From contig NZ_JALPRD010000004.1 of NCBI RefSeq assembly GCF_023197165.1, forward strand, positions 62,001 to 126,000: 64,000 nucleotides of DNA. Direction: 5' to 3'. A model generated the notes under the pieces. The model searched no databases and was not told the DNA's origin. It saw nothing but the letters and a program-made list of their open reading frames with translations. This document shows, in pieces, positions 37,111 to 46,522 of this stretch (within the stretch, counting starts at the first letter, position 1; each line of letters opens with the position of its first letter). The translations under genes were made by a program, and so were the position numbers. The DNA is from Sphingopyxis sp. MSC1_008 (GTDB taxonomy: Bacteria; Pseudomonadota; Alphaproteobacteria; Sphingomonadales; Sphingomonadaceae).

Positions 37111-37977
37111 CTAACGTATCAGGCCTGCCCGATAGTCGCTGTAAAAAGGCGCCCATCCCAACATCCGACGCGCCTTGGCGTTGCTCATACGAAATCCCGG
37201 AAAGCCCAGCCTGCCGCCGGCTTGCGGCGGCGCGCCGCCAACCATGGCGGCGACAAAGTCGAACAACTCGCGCCAGCGCACCGGTGTATCGTCACAGATG
37301 ATCAGCGTCTCCCGACTCGGCCAGACGGTCAGCGCGTCGATCGTCGCGGCCGCCATGTCCGCGATGTGGATCAACGAAACATAATCCGAACCGTCCCCTG
37401 GCAGCCGCAATTTTCCCACCGACGCGCGCGCCACCCAGTCCGCGTCGAAACCGGTGCCGGGGCCGTAGAATAATCCGCCGCGCAAGATGACCCAGTCGAG
37501 CGTAGATTCGCGGACCATTGCCTCCATCGCCAACGCGGCCGCGACCGGTCCGGCCGAGGGATGATCGTCGTCGAGCGCGACGATTGCCGCTTCGTCGGCC
37601 AGGGACGCTCCCGATCCGCCTACCAGGGCGATCCCCTGTTGCACGAACCGGCCGATACCCGCCGCGCGGCACGACTCGAGCAAGACCGGCACGCCTTCGG
37701 TCCGCACGCGGTCGTTAACGGCAAAATCGCCCCGCCCGCTTGGACCGGGAAGCGATGTCGCCAGATTGATGCAGGTATCGCAGCCGGCCAGCCCGGCTCG
37801 CAGGCTGTCACCGTCGAATATGTCAGCGATATGGATATCCGCGCCACAGCCGCGGGCAACCCCCGCGGCTTCTGGGCGACGTACAAGCGCCCGGACGCCG
37901 TGTCCCGCCGCCACGAGCCGTGGGATCAGATGCCGTGCATAGACACCATTGCCGCCGAGTATCGCAATTTCCGCCAT
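37111..37977 (-). CDS. NAD(P)-dependent epimerase-like SDR protein
   Basis: 288 aa atypical extended SDR. The nucleotide-binding loop reads GGNGVYARHL in place of GxxGxxG, which may tilt it to a NmrA or YlbE-like subgroup. DADWVA and LDWVILRGGLFYGPGTG resemble the PGG/substrate-side motifs of extended SDRs. No clear YxxxK pair is visible, so it may be a sensor or non-catalytic reductase. ATG 37977. Neighbours (epoxide hydrolase, pirin) are also detached metabolic genes. Confidence 0.7.
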   Translation of the reverse strand: MAEIAILGGNGVYARHLIPRLVAAGHGVRALVRRPEAAGVARGCGADIHIADIFDGDSLRAGLAGCDTCINLATSLPGPSGRGDFAVNDRVRTEGVPVLLESCRAAGIGRFVQQGIALVGGSGASLADEAAIVALDDDHPSAGPVAAALAMEAMVRESTLDWVILRGGLFYGPGTGFDADWVARASVGKLRLPGDGSDYVSLIHIADMAAATIDALTVWPSRETLIICDDTPVRWRELFDFVAAMVGGAPPQAGGRLGFPGFRMSNAKARRMLGWAPFYSDYRAGLIR

Positions 37978-38056
37978 CCGACCGACTCCCGCGCTGCCGA
38001 CAGGCGCATATCGTTCTCTTTATGTTCCTTCGTCAAGGCGAAGATTTACGATCCCT

Positions 38057-38941
38057 TCACGGATAGCTCACCGTTTTCGGCACCTCGGGGATCGGGATGA
38101 ACTCCTCGCTGTCGCCGGGCACGAGCGGGAACTTGCGGTCCTTCCACTCCTGTTTCGCCGCGTTGATCCGGTCGCGCGACGAGCTGACGAAATTCCACCA
38201 CACATGGCGCGGCGTCTTGAACGCCTCGCCGCCGAGGAGCATCACGCGCGCATCACTCGTCGCACGCAGCGTCATCGCCTGTCCGGGCTTGAGGATATAG
38301 AGGCTGTAGCGGTCGAGCGCCTCGCCATCGAGGCTCGCGTCGCCGAGCGCGACGAGCACTGCGCGCTCGTCGGCCTCAGCATCGATCGGGATCGTCGCGC
38401 CGGCGTTCATCAATATGTCGGCATAGATCGTCGCGGCGTGCTGGGTGATCGGCGAAGTCGCGCCCCACAGGCTGCCCATGATGACGCGCGCCGACACGCC
38501 ATTATCCTCGATCAGCGGCAGGTCGTCCTTCGCGACATGTTCGAACGCCGCGTCGATTTCTTCCTTGCCGTCGGGCAAAGCGAGCCAGGTCTGCATTCCC
38601 GAAATGCCCGAGCCGGCCCTGCGCTCGGCGGCCGGCGTACGCTCCGAATGGACGATGCCGCTGCCGGCGGTCATCAAATTACACGCGCCGGGGCGAATCG
38701 TCGCAAAGGTGCCGAGGCTGTCGCGATGGTCGATCGCGCCCTCGAACAAATAGGTGACCGTGGCGAGGTTGATGTGCGGATGCGGGCGCACGTCCATCCC
38801 GCGGCCGATGTCGAAATGCGCGGGGCCGAACTGGTCGACGAAAATGAAGGGGCCAACCATCGTGCGCGCCTTGTTCGGCAGCGTGCGGCGCACTTCGAAG
38901 GCGCCGAGATCGTGAGTCGAGGGAGTGATGATGTCGAACAT
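38057..38941 (-). CDS. Pirin-family protein, bicupin
   Basis: 294 aa. The N-terminal pirin domain has the metal ligands in FGPAHFDIGRGMDVRPHPHI (His-x-His) and GIVHSER, and the C-terminal cupin domain follows (YADILMNAGATIPIDAEADE and AVLVALGD). Pirins are Fe-binding and often have quercetinase-like dioxygenase activity or transcription roles. ATG 38941 shares one base with the stop of the upstream cupin gene, so they are coupled. Longer starts were rejected since they lie in the cupin coding sequence. Confidence 0.92.
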   Translation of the reverse strand: MFDIITPSTHDLGAFEVRRTLPNKARTMVGPFIFVDQFGPAHFDIGRGMDVRPHPHINLATVTYLFEGAIDHRDSLGTFATIRPGACNLMTAGSGIVHSERTPAAERRAGSGISGMQTWLALPDGKEEIDAAFEHVAKDDLPLIEDNGVSARVIMGSLWGATSPITQHAATIYADILMNAGATIPIDAEADERAVLVALGDASLDGEALDRYSLYILKPGQAMTLRATSDARVMLLGGEAFKTPRHVWWNFVSSSRDRINAAKQEWKDRKFPLVPGDSEEFIPIPEVPKTVSYP

Positions 38942-39309
38942 CAGCCGAGCCTTTCCAGCGTCTTTCGGGTCTTTTCGGTTTCGACATTGCCGGTGTTGCG
39001 CGTGGTGCCGGGTTCGAGCAGGACGACATGGCATTCGCCATCCAGCGCCTCGGGACAATGTTCGACGCCGTGCGGGACGATGATGAACTCGCCGGGCTCG
39101 ACGATCACGTCGCGGTCGCGAAACGCCATCTTCATCCGGCCGGCGACGACGAGGAAGAGTTCGTCCTCTTGGTCATGATGATGCCAGTCGAACTTGCCGT
39201 CGAGCTTGACCAGCTTGACCTGGAAATCATTGATGTCGCCCGCGACGCGCGGGTTCCACGCGTCGGGAATTTTCGCGAAGGCGGCGGCGAGGTTCACCTT
39301 GTCTGGCAT
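38941..39309 (-). CDS. Small cupin-domain protein
   Basis: 122 aa single-cupin protein. The metal motif is WHHHDQEDELFLVVAG (HH-x3-E) with the second cupin motif PHGVEHCPEA. It probably binds a divalent metal; the family is often called 'cupin domain-containing protein' with no known reaction. ATG 39309 has GGAG at 6-bp spacing; ATG 39315 is in frame but too close to it. The gene lies between bolA and pirin, all minus strand with overlaps, giving a small bolA-cupin-pirin operon. Confidence 0.88.
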   Translation of the reverse strand: MPDKVNLAAAFAKIPDAWNPRVAGDINDFQVKLVKLDGKFDWHHHDQEDELFLVVAGRMKMAFRDRDVIVEPGEFIIVPHGVEHCPEALDGECHVVLLEPGTTRNTGNVETEKTRKTLERLG

Positions 39310-39311
39310 CG

Positions 39312-39602
39312 TCATTCTCCGGGTACGGTCGCCTTGATCGCGAGCGCGTGGACGCGCTGCCCCGGCAGGTCGCCGAGCGCCTTGTTCACCGCGCGCTGGC
39401 GCGCGACGCGGTTCTGGCCGGCAAAGCCCGCCCACTCGATCGTCAGGCTGAAATGCGACTCGCCGCTGCCGTCGTCGCCCATATGGCCGCGATGGCTGGC
39501 GCTATCGTTGTTCAGGACGAATTTTGCGTCGGGAAAGGCTGCGGTGAGCAGGCTTTCCATCTCTTGCTGTACGGGACCTTTGCTGCTCATGGGGTTGACC
39601 AT
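39312..39602 (-). CDS. bolA: BolA-family protein
   Basis: 96 aa. The BolA fold is recognised by SKGPVQQEMESLLTAAFPDA, SHRGHMGDDGSGESHFSLTI and QRAVNKALGDLPGQRVHALA. His residues in SHRGH and ESHF can help bind a shared Fe-S cluster with a monothiol glutaredoxin. In this order bolA lies beside a J-domain gene and cobS, as here. ATG 39602 or 39590 is possible. The 52 bp to the divergent J-domain gene include a TTATAA palindrome that could serve as -10 for both. Confidence 0.93.
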   Translation of the reverse strand: MVNPMSSKGPVQQEMESLLTAAFPDAKFVLNNDSASHRGHMGDDGSGESHFSLTIEWAGFAGQNRVARQRAVNKALGDLPGQRVHALAIKATVPGE

Positions 39603-39654
39603 AAGCGCTTCGTCGCCAAATTATAAGACCTCCAACGCCTCTCGAAAGTCTGTT

Positions 39655-40248
39655 GTGCCTTCTTCTGCACGCCCTTCCCGTTTTCATGGCCGCGTCCCCC
39701 GCGAAGAGCCCTGCGCCGCGCCCGGATGCCGCGAACCCGGAGAATTCCGCGCGCCGATGGCGTGGACGCGCTCGCCCGACGGCCCGCCGCAATATCGCTG
39801 GCTCTGCCTAGACCATGTTCGCGAATTCAACGCCGGCTATAATTTCTTCGACGGCATGACCGCCGACCAGATCATGGAGGCGCAGTCGCCGACCGCCGGC
39901 TGGGAGACCGAAAGCCGCACCTTCCGCCCCGCGGGCAGCGCCGACCTGCCGCCACGCTGGGCCGATTTCCGGGACCCGATCGACGCGCTCGGCGCGCGCT
40001 TTCGCCAGCGGATGGACGAGGCGCGGCGCGAGGCGAAGAATCCCGGCATGTCGCGCGAGGAGCACGCCGCGATGCAGTTGCTCGCGCTGCCCGCCGACGC
40101 CGACCGCGCGGCGTTGCGGCGGCGCTACAGCGAACTCGTCCGTAAATATCATCCCGACCGCAATGGCGGCGATCGCAGTTTCGAAGCGCGGCTGGGTGAG
40201 GTAGTCCAGGCGTATCAGTTGCTGAGGAAGACGAAGGCTTTCGCATAG
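39655..40248 (+). CDS. J-domain protein (DnaJ-like), C-terminal J domain
   Basis: 197 aa. The start GTG 39655 with GAAAG upstream gives SRFHGRV, EEPCAAPGCREPGEFRA and YRWLCLDHVREFNAGYNFF, a cysteine-bearing N-terminal domain. The J domain sits at the end: LALPADADRAALRRRYSEL, KYHPDRNGGDR with HPD and a closing helix QAYQLLRK. The J domain at the C-terminus is unusual in general but typical of this family in alphaproteobacteria, which is coded between bolA and cobS. Probable DnaK partner; role in cobS/T function unknown. Confidence 0.9.
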   Translation: MPSSARPSRFHGRVPREEPCAAPGCREPGEFRAPMAWTRSPDGPPQYRWLCLDHVREFNAGYNFFDGMTADQIMEAQSPTAGWETESRTFRPAGSADLPPRWADFRDPIDALGARFRQRMDEARREAKNPGMSREEHAAMQLLALPADADRAALRRRYSELVRKYHPDRNGGDRSFEARLGEVVQAYQLLRKTKAFA

Positions 40249-40259
40249 GGAGACGCACG

Positions 40260-40697
40260 ATGACCGACCTCGACGAAGCACGGATCGAAGTGGTGCGCCG
40301 GCACATGGCGCTCGAGATCACGCACGATTGGGACGGCGTCCTCGCGACCTTCGACCACCCGCGATACGAATTGATGGGCCCCGGCACGATCTTTGACGGC
40401 GAAGCGGCGGTGCGATCCTATTTCGCGACATCGCGCGAGCCCTTTCCCGACCAGGCGAACGAGGTCATCGCGATCGCCGCCGACGCGGAAACGAACACGG
40501 TGCTCGTCGAATTCTGGCTGACGGGCACGCATCTTGGCCCGCTGAAGCTCGGCGTGCGGACGATCGCGCCGACGGGAAAGGCGTTTCGCATTCGTATGGC
40601 CGCGAGCTTCGAGTTCGCACCTGGCGGCGGCAAGATCGTCTGCGAACGTCCCTATTATGACCAGTCGGCGGTGATGAAGGCGCTCGGTTTGCTCTGA
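40260..40697 (+). CDS. SnoaL/NTF2-like protein
   Basis: 145 aa single-domain NTF2-like fold. The pattern VRRHMALEITHDWDGVLATF, RYELMGPGTIFDGEAAVRSY and VLVEFWLTGTHLG fits SnoaL-like polyketide cyclase or ester cyclase families with many roles. A ribosome site GGGAGAC precedes ATG 40260 at 8 bp. It lies between the J-domain gene and cobS on the same strand. The reaction is unknown. Confidence 0.85.
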   Translation: MTDLDEARIEVVRRHMALEITHDWDGVLATFDHPRYELMGPGTIFDGEAAVRSYFATSREPFPDQANEVIAIAADAETNTVLVEFWLTGTHLGPLKLGVRTIAPTGKAFRIRMAASFEFAPGGGKIVCERPYYDQSAVMKALGLL

Positions 40698-40790
40698 AAA
40701 GGCGTTGCAAGCCGCAACCCATGGCGATACCGCGACCGCGAAGCGCCGTTCGGCGGCGACTCTCCCCATTTGCCTTGCTGGACTTTTGCC

Positions 40791-41780
40791 ATGACCGATA
40801 TCCCGAACAGCCTTCCCGACCACCACGGCTCGACGTTGCTTGCGGCGCCCGATGTCGAGGTCGATGCGCGCGAGGTGTTCGGGGTCGATATCGACATGAA
40901 GGTCCCGGCGTTCAGCGAGGCCGACGAACGCGTTCCCGACCTTGACCCGGCCTATGTCTTCGACGGCGACACGACGCTCGCGATCCTTGCGGGCTTCAAA
41001 TATAACCGCCGCGTCATGGTGCAGGGCTATCACGGCACCGGCAAGTCGACGCATATCGAGCAGGTTGCGGCGCGCCTCAAATGGCCGTGCATCCGCGTCA
41101 ACCTCGACGCGCACATCAGCCGTATCGACCTCGTCGGCCGCGACGCGATCGTGCTGCGCGACGGCCAGCAGGTCACCGAATTCCGCGAAGGCCTGCTCCC
41201 CTGGGCACTGCAGACGCCGACCGCGCTCGTCTTCGACGAATATGATGCGGGGCGTCCCGACGTGATGTTCGTGATCCAGCGCGTGCTCGAGACCGAGGGC
41301 AAGCTGACGCTGCTCGACCAGAACCGCGTGATCCGCCCGAACCCGCATTTCCGCCTGTTCTCGACCGCGAACACCGTCGGGCTCGGTGACACGAGCGGGC
41401 TGTATCACGGCACGCAGCAGATCAACCAGGGCCAGATGGACCGCTGGAACATCGTCGTCACGCTGAACTATCTGCCCGCGGCGACCGAAAGCGCGATCAT
41501 TCTCGCCAAGGTGCCGAACACCGACGAGACGACCGTCGCCAACATGGTCAAGGTCGCCGATCTGACGCGCCAGGGCTTTATCAACGGCGATATCTCGACC
41601 GTGATGTCGCCGCGTACGGTGATCAGCTGGGCGCAGAATACCGCGATCTTCAACAATATCGGCTTCGCCTTCCGCCTCACCTTCCTCAACAAATGCGACG
41701 AGGCCGAGCGGATGATCGTCGCCGAATATTATCAGCGCGTGTTCGGCGAAGATTTGCCCGAGAGCGTGGTCGGCAAGTAA
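40791..41780 (+). CDS. cobS: Cobaltochelatase-type AAA+ ATPase CobS
   Basis: 329 aa. Walker [10 protein letters not shown] is at 79-87, Walker B is [10 protein letters not shown], sensor regions are FSTANTVG and the C-terminal [12 protein letters not shown]. CobS and CobT form the ATPase complex that works with CobN to insert cobalt into hydrogenobyrinate a,c-diamide. ATG 40791 was preferred over ATG 40770, since the shorter form (MTDIPNS) is typical. No CobN or other cobalamin gene lies in this window, so the partner and true metal substrate are open. cobT lies 2.9 kb downstream. Confidence 0.92.
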   Translation: MTDIPNSLPDHHGSTLLAAPDVEVDAREVFGVDIDMKVPAFSEADERVPDLDPAYVFDGDTTLAILAGFKYNRRVMVQGYHGTGKSTHIEQVAARLKWPCIRVNLDAHISRIDLVGRDAIVLRDGQQVTEFREGLLPWALQTPTALVFDEYDAGRPDVMFVIQRVLETEGKLTLLDQNRVIRPNPHFRLFSTANTVGLGDTSGLYHGTQQINQGQMDRWNIVVTLNYLPAATESAIILAKVPNTDETTVANMVKVADLTRQGFINGDISTVMSPRTVISWAQNTAIFNNIGFAFRLTFLNKCDEAERMIVAEYYQRVFGEDLPESVVGK

Positions 41781-41889
41781 GCGATCCGGGCGCCGGCGCG
41801 GTCTGCCGGATCGATTTCTCCCTTCCATAGCTCGCCATCCTCTGCCAGCCTCGGCGAATGTGTCAGGCTTTTCAAAGGTGAGACCCGCC

Positions 41890-43083
41890 GTGCTACCCAG
41901 CCGCCTGCTGGCTGCCCTTGCCCTTGTCCCGTTGTCGGGGTGCAGCATCGCGGCGGTCGATTATGGCAAGATCCGCCATGCCGAATATGTCGCCGACCCG
42001 CGCTGCACCGCGCAGCCGGGCGCCGTCGTCGACGGCGAGGCGCTGCCCTATTTCTTCGCGACGAGCCGCCTGCCCGATTGCCGCACCGCCGATATCGAGC
42101 TGCTCCATCACCGCGGCGACCAGATGCGCTACGGCCGCTTCAACGCGCCGCGCGATGTCGTCGTCGGCAAGAAGAAAAAGCTGCTCGCGCCGGTCGTCTT
42201 CCAGACCTCGGCCGACTGGTGGCGCGCGCTGCAGGCCGAGGCCGACCGCAAGCAGGGGCGCGTGCTGCTCTATGTCCACGGCTACCGCGAGAATTTCTCG
42301 ACGACGTCGAAGGACGCCGCGCAGATCGCGCGCATGACGGGCTTCGACGGCCCGATCATCGAATATAGCTGGCCGTCGCAGGGCAAGATCCTGAGCTATG
42401 TCGTCGACGAGACGAACATGTATCACGACGTCCGCAATTTCCGCGATTTCCTGAAATCGCTGGCAGAACAGGGCTGGGTGAAGGAGATCGTGGTCGTCTC
42501 GCACTCGCTCGGCGCGCGGCTCGTCATCCCCGCCATTTCCTTTGTCGATCGCACGTCGAGCAGCGCCGACAGCAGCAATATCTCGAACATCATCCTCGCC
42601 TCGCCCGACATCGACCGCGAGACGTTCGAGCGCGATATCGAGGAGGAAGTGCTGTCGGCGCGGCGCGTCGCCAACAATCGCCGGATCACCGTCTATACAT
42701 CGCGCGCCGACAAGGCGCTCGCCGCCTCGCGCGCGATCCACGGCTATCCGCGGCTCGGCTCGCCCTATTGCTTCAACCCGTTCGAGGCGGCCGATCTGAA
42801 GGCAAAGGGGCTGCCCGAGCGCTGCTACCCCGCGTCGCGTCCCGGGCTGACCGTCATCGACACCACCGACGTGTCGCGCGGGTCGACGGGGCACAGCAAT
42901 TTCCTGCGCAGCGCGGTCGCGTGCTGGGATTTCATCGACGTCGTCGCGAACAAGCGCGCCCGTCCCGAGCGTGTCGCGACGATATGGGCGCATGTGTTCC
43001 GGCTGCTCCCCGATCCCGCGGTGCCGAAGGACGGCGACGATGCGATCTGTCACCGGACGCCCGAGGTCGAAGAACCGCAGTGA
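41890..43083 (+). CDS. Lipoprotein alpha/beta hydrolase (DUF900 family)
   Basis: 397 aa. Lipobox LSGC with Cys18 when read from GTG 41890, which has AAGGTGAG upstream; GTG 41860 is a less likely longer start. The hydrolase domain has YVHGYRENF and the nucleophile elbow VVSHSLGARL with a DUF900 signature IEYSWPSQG. A late YGRFNAPRD motif precedes it. A membrane-bound esterase or lipase of unknown substrate. It separates cobS from cobT. Confidence 0.9.
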   Translation: MLPSRLLAALALVPLSGCSIAAVDYGKIRHAEYVADPRCTAQPGAVVDGEALPYFFATSRLPDCRTADIELLHHRGDQMRYGRFNAPRDVVVGKKKKLLAPVVFQTSADWWRALQAEADRKQGRVLLYVHGYRENFSTTSKDAAQIARMTGFDGPIIEYSWPSQGKILSYVVDETNMYHDVRNFRDFLKSLAEQGWVKEIVVVSHSLGARLVIPAISFVDRTSSSADSSNISNIILASPDIDRETFERDIEEEVLSARRVANNRRITVYTSRADKALAASRAIHGYPRLGSPYCFNPFEAADLKAKGLPERCYPASRPGLTVIDTTDVSRGSTGHSNFLRSAVACWDFIDVVANKRARPERVATIWAHVFRLLPDPAVPKDGDDAICHRTPEVEEPQ

Positions 43084-43087
43084 GGGC

Positions 43088-43219
43088 TTAAAAGCCGCAC
43101 ATGATCGCGAAATTGGTGAGCCATACGACTGGCCCCTCACCGGTCCACAGCCACAAACCGCCCGCCGCTATCAGGACAAACAGCGCGAGCGCCACCCAGT
43201 CCTGCCGCGCGATCTTCAC
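43088..43219 (-). CDS. 43-residue single-helix membrane microprotein coupled to the MFS gene
   Basis: Reading from GTG 43219, MKIARQDWVALALFVLIAAG and the following 24 residues give one hydrophobic helix (about 8-28) and a short second hydrophobic part (VVWLTNFAIM) ending in GF. The GTG overlaps the stop of the MFS gene as GTGA, the usual coupling signature. No homologue is known to me by name. It could be a transporter accessory. The gene is too short for most automated calls, and the evidence is the overlap and composition only. Confidence 0.55.
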   Translation of the reverse strand: MKIARQDWVALALFVLIAAGGLWLWTGEGPVVWLTNFAIMCGF

Positions 43220-44433
43220 GCCGGCTCCAGCCGTTTGACCGGCGCATCGGCGATCGGCAGGTGGACGAGCCCTGCGAACAGCCCGAGCGCGATCGAAAAG
43301 CCCCACGCGATATTGTAGCTGCCGGTCGCGTCGAAGATCAGCCCCGCCATCCACGCGCCGAAAAAGCTGCCGAGTTGGTGGCTGAGGAAGACGATGCCAT
43401 AGAGCATCGAGAGATAGCGGATCCCGAAGATGCGCCCGACGATGCCGCTGGTGAGCGGCACGCTGCCGAGCCAGAGGAAGCCCATAGCGGCCGCAAAGGC
43501 GAGCGCGCTCGCGTGACTCAGCGGCAGGAAAAGGAACAGCGCGATCACCGCCGAACGCGCGGTGTAGAGCGCCGACAGCACATATTTCTGGCGCAGCAAA
43601 TCGCCCGCGCGGCCGAAAACGTACGAGCCGAGGATGTTGAACAGGCCGACGAGCGCGAGGACCTGCGCGCCGATCTCGATCCCTAGCCCCTTGTCATCGA
43701 GATAGGCGGGAAGGTGCGTCGCGATGAAGGCGATGTGAAAACCGCAGACGAAAAAGCCCGCGTTGAGCAGCCAGTAGCCGCGATGGACAGCCGCCTCGCG
43801 CAGCGCTTCGCGCGCGGTCTGTTCTTCAGTGACGAGCGTCCCCGGCGTGTCGGTGCGGCCGGCAACGCCGATCGCGAGCAGGCCGCACAGCGCGACAAGC
43901 CCCGCCATGATCCATAAGGTTTCGTGATAGCCGATGTCGCCGAGCAGCATCGACGCGAGCGGCACGACGAGAAATTGCCCGAGCGAGCCGCCCGCGGTGA
44001 CGATACCGAACGCGCTGCTGCGCTTTTCGGGGCTGACGACGCGGCCGACCGCGCCGAGCACGACGACGAAGGTCGTCGCCGACTGCGCCATGCCGATCAG
44101 CAGGCCGAAGCTGATATGCAGCCCGATCGCATCGGTCGCGAACGCCGCGCCGATCAACCCGAGCGCATAGAGCAACGCCCCGCAGAGCACGACACGCCCC
44201 GCACCATGCTTGTCGGCAAGCGCGCCGACGAAGGGTTGGACGAGCCCGAACAGCAGATTCTGGAGCGCCATCGCGAGTCCGAAATCGGAACGGCTGATGC
44301 CGATATCGACACTCATCTGCGGCAAGAACAGGCCGAACGACTGGCGCACGCCCATCGCGAGCGTGACGATAAGCGCCGCGCAGAGGATGACGATCCAGGG
44401 CTCTTTCATGGGGGAGCGTGCGGGGGAGGACAT
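43216..44433 (-). CDS. MFS transporter
   Basis: 405 aa, 12 predicted helices. The N-terminal pattern QSFGLFLPQMSVDIGISRSD, FGLVQPFVGALADKHGAGRV and GRVVSPEKRSSAFG fits the oxalate/formate or general drug-exporter (OFA-like) branch of MFS. The central loop TDTPGTLVTEEQ divides two six-helix halves. ATG 44433 begins a basic start, and ATG 44409 is a plausible shorter one. The substrate is unknown. It is divergent from cobT. Confidence 0.9.
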   Translation of the reverse strand: MSSPARSPMKEPWIVILCAALIVTLAMGVRQSFGLFLPQMSVDIGISRSDFGLAMALQNLLFGLVQPFVGALADKHGAGRVVLCGALLYALGLIGAAFATDAIGLHISFGLLIGMAQSATTFVVVLGAVGRVVSPEKRSSAFGIVTAGGSLGQFLVVPLASMLLGDIGYHETLWIMAGLVALCGLLAIGVAGRTDTPGTLVTEEQTAREALREAAVHRGYWLLNAGFFVCGFHIAFIATHLPAYLDDKGLGIEIGAQVLALVGLFNILGSYVFGRAGDLLRQKYVLSALYTARSAVIALFLFLPLSHASALAFAAAMGFLWLGSVPLTSGIVGRIFGIRYLSMLYGIVFLSHQLGSFFGAWMAGLIFDATGSYNIAWGFSIALGLFAGLVHLPIADAPVKRLEPA

Positions 44434-44503
44434 AAGCGGCGGATGCGCCCGCCCCGGCGAGAGGTCAAGCGAGCTTAGCTATATTCTCGCCTACTCTCCT
44501 TTT

Positions 44504-44577
44504 CGTCACCCCGGACTTGATCCGGGGTCCATGGCTTCACCGGCGGAGTGGACCCCGGATCAAGCCCGGGGTGACGA
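44504..44577. repeat. Palindromic repeat, 'gacttgatccgg' family
   Basis: CGTCACCCCGGACTTGATCC is mirrored by GGATCAAGCCCGGGGTGACG across a 25-bp centre. It is the third copy of this family in the window. It lies between the divergent MFS and cobT genes, 60 bp upstream of cobT. Confidence 0.8.
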
Positions 44578-44639
44578 TTATGAGGATCCGATCTCATCCT
44601 CTTCCTTCCCGCGTCAAAGCTGGTTAGAGCCGACTCGAA

Positions 44640-46463
44640 ATGTCCACCCAATCTCCCCTCGACGATTTCAAGGCCGCGCTGTCGAGCGTCGCGCGCGCAG
44701 TCACCCGCGATGCCGAGGTCGAGGTCGGCTTCACCGCCGACGCCCCCGCGCAGATCGGCAAGGCGATCAAGGTGCCGACGCCGTCGCGCACGCTGCCCGC
44801 CGACCAGGTCGCCGAGGCACGCGGCTTTGCCGATGCCTATGCGCTGCGGATGAAGCATCACAGCGAGAAATTGCACGCCGCGGCGCGCCCCGCCGACCCG
44901 ATCGCCGCCGCCGCGTTCGACGCGATGGAGCGTGCGCGAGTCGAAGCGCTGGGCGCGCGGCACATGGACGGCATGCGCGGCAACCTCGCCGCCAGCCTCG
45001 CGATGCGGATGCGCAGCGATCCGATCAGCCGCGCGCAGGGCCGCGAGGACGTGCCGATTTCGAGCGCGCTCGAGTTGCTTCTGCGCGAGGCGCTGACCGG
45101 TGAACAGGCGCCGCAGGGGACCGAGACCGGCCTGTCGCTGGTGCGCGAATGGATCACCAACGAGGCGGGCGGTGACCTGACCGCGCTGTCGATGCTGCTC
45201 GACGATCAGGCTGCCTTTGCCGAAACCGCGAAGCTTGCGCTCCGCCACCTCGACCTGATCCAGAGCGACGAGCCGCTGGAGGAAGGCGCCGAGGACGGCG
45301 GCGAGCAGGATGAGACCGAGGCCGAAGAGAGCCAGGAAGAGCAGGAAAGCGAAGACGGCGGCGCCGGTGAAAGCCAGGTTGATGCGCGCGCCGAAATGGC
45401 GGGCGATCAGGCCGACGACGGCGACAGCGACCCCGACGCGCAGGAAATGGAAGCCGACGGCGAACCCGAAATGGGCGGCGAAGGTGACGAGGGCATGCTG
45501 CCCGTGCGCCCCAACCGCCTGCCGAGCGACATTCCCGATTTCAACTATCTGCGCTTTACCGAGAAGCATGACGAGATCATCGCCGCGACCGAGCTTTGCG
45601 ACGCCGACGAACTGACGCGGCTGCGCGCCTATCTCGACACGCAGATGCAGCATCTGCAGGGCGCGGTGACCAAGCTCGCCAACCGGCTGCAGCGCCGGTT
45701 GATGGCGCAGCAGAACCGCGCGTGGGATTTCGACCAGGAGGAAGGCCAGCTCGACGCAGCCCGCCTCGCGCGCGTCATCGTCTCGCCCGGCCAGTCGCTG
45801 TCGTACAAGATCGAGCGCGATACCGATTTCCGCGACACCGTTGTTACCTTGCTGATCGACAATTCGGGATCGATGCGCGGGCGGCCGATCAGCATCGCCG
45901 CGATCAGCGCCGACATCCTCGCGCGCACGCTCGAACGCTGCGGCGTGAAGACCGAAATCCTCGGCTTTACGACGCGGACGTGGAAGGGCGGGCAAAGCCG
46001 CGAGGACTGGCTCGCCGCCGGGCGCCCGGCACATCCCGGCCGCCTCAACGACCTCCGCCACATCATCTACAAGCCCGCCGACGAACCCTATCGCCGCGCG
46101 CGCAAGTCGCTCGGGCTGATGATGCGCGAAGGCTTGCTCAAGGAAAATATCGACGGCGAGGCACTGACGTGGGCGCACAGCCGCATCATCGGCCGCCCTG
46201 AAGAACGCAAGATCCTGATGGTGATTTCGGACGGCGCGCCGGTCGACGACAGCACATTGTCGGTCAACCACGGCGCCTATCTCGACCAGCATCTGCGGCA
46301 GGTGATCGAATGGATCGAAAACCGCTCGCCCGTAGAGCTGTGCGCGATCGGCATCGGGCACGATGTGACGCGCTATTACAGCCGCGCGGTGACAATCATG
46401 GACGCCGAGCAATTGGGCGGCACGATGGTCGAACAGCTCGCGGGGTTGTTCGACATCGATTGA
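44640..46463 (+). CDS. cobT: Cobaltochelatase-type subunit CobT (VWA domain)
   Basis: 607 aa. The N-terminal helical part binds CobS. A long acidic linker (about 200-290, [17 protein letters not shown]) follows, and the C-terminal VWA domain has the MIDAS motif [11 protein letters not shown] at about residues 404-414, with a second [16 protein letters not shown] and a final [12 protein letters not shown]. Together with cobS it forms the ATPase part of an aerobic cobaltochelatase or a related metal chelatase. ATG 44640. No CobN gene is nearby. Confidence 0.95.
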   Translation: MSTQSPLDDFKAALSSVARAVTRDAEVEVGFTADAPAQIGKAIKVPTPSRTLPADQVAEARGFADAYALRMKHHSEKLHAAARPADPIAAAAFDAMERARVEALGARHMDGMRGNLAASLAMRMRSDPISRAQGREDVPISSALELLLREALTGEQAPQGTETGLSLVREWITNEAGGDLTALSMLLDDQAAFAETAKLALRHLDLIQSDEPLEEGAEDGGEQDETEAEESQEEQESEDGGAGESQVDARAEMAGDQADDGDSDPDAQEMEADGEPEMGGEGDEGMLPVRPNRLPSDIPDFNYLRFTEKHDEIIAATELCDADELTRLRAYLDTQMQHLQGAVTKLANRLQRRLMAQQNRAWDFDQEEGQLDAARLARVIVSPGQSLSYKIERDTDFRDTVVTLLIDNSGSMRGRPISIAAISADILARTLERCGVKTEILGFTTRTWKGGQSREDWLAAGRPAHPGRLNDLRHIIYKPADEPYRRARKSLGLMMREGLLKENIDGEALTWAHSRIIGRPEERKILMVISDGAPVDDSTLSVNHGAYLDQHLRQVIEWIENRSPVELCAIGIGHDVTRYYSRAVTIMDAEQLGGTMVEQLAGLFDID

Positions 46464-46471
46464 CCGGCAGC

Positions 46472-46499
46472 AAAAAGGGGAACGGCGACGCCGCTCCCC
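46472..46499. terminator. Bidirectional hairpin terminator between cobT and ybjQ-like gene
   Basis: GGGGAACGGCG and GCCGCTCCCC form a stem of about ten pairs. On the minus strand five T follow, a proper intrinsic terminator for the ybjQ-like gene. On the plus strand only a weak GTTTT follows, so cobT termination is less certain. Confidence 0.65.
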
Positions 46500-46522
46500 T
46501 CGCTGTTTTGCGACGCGAACGC

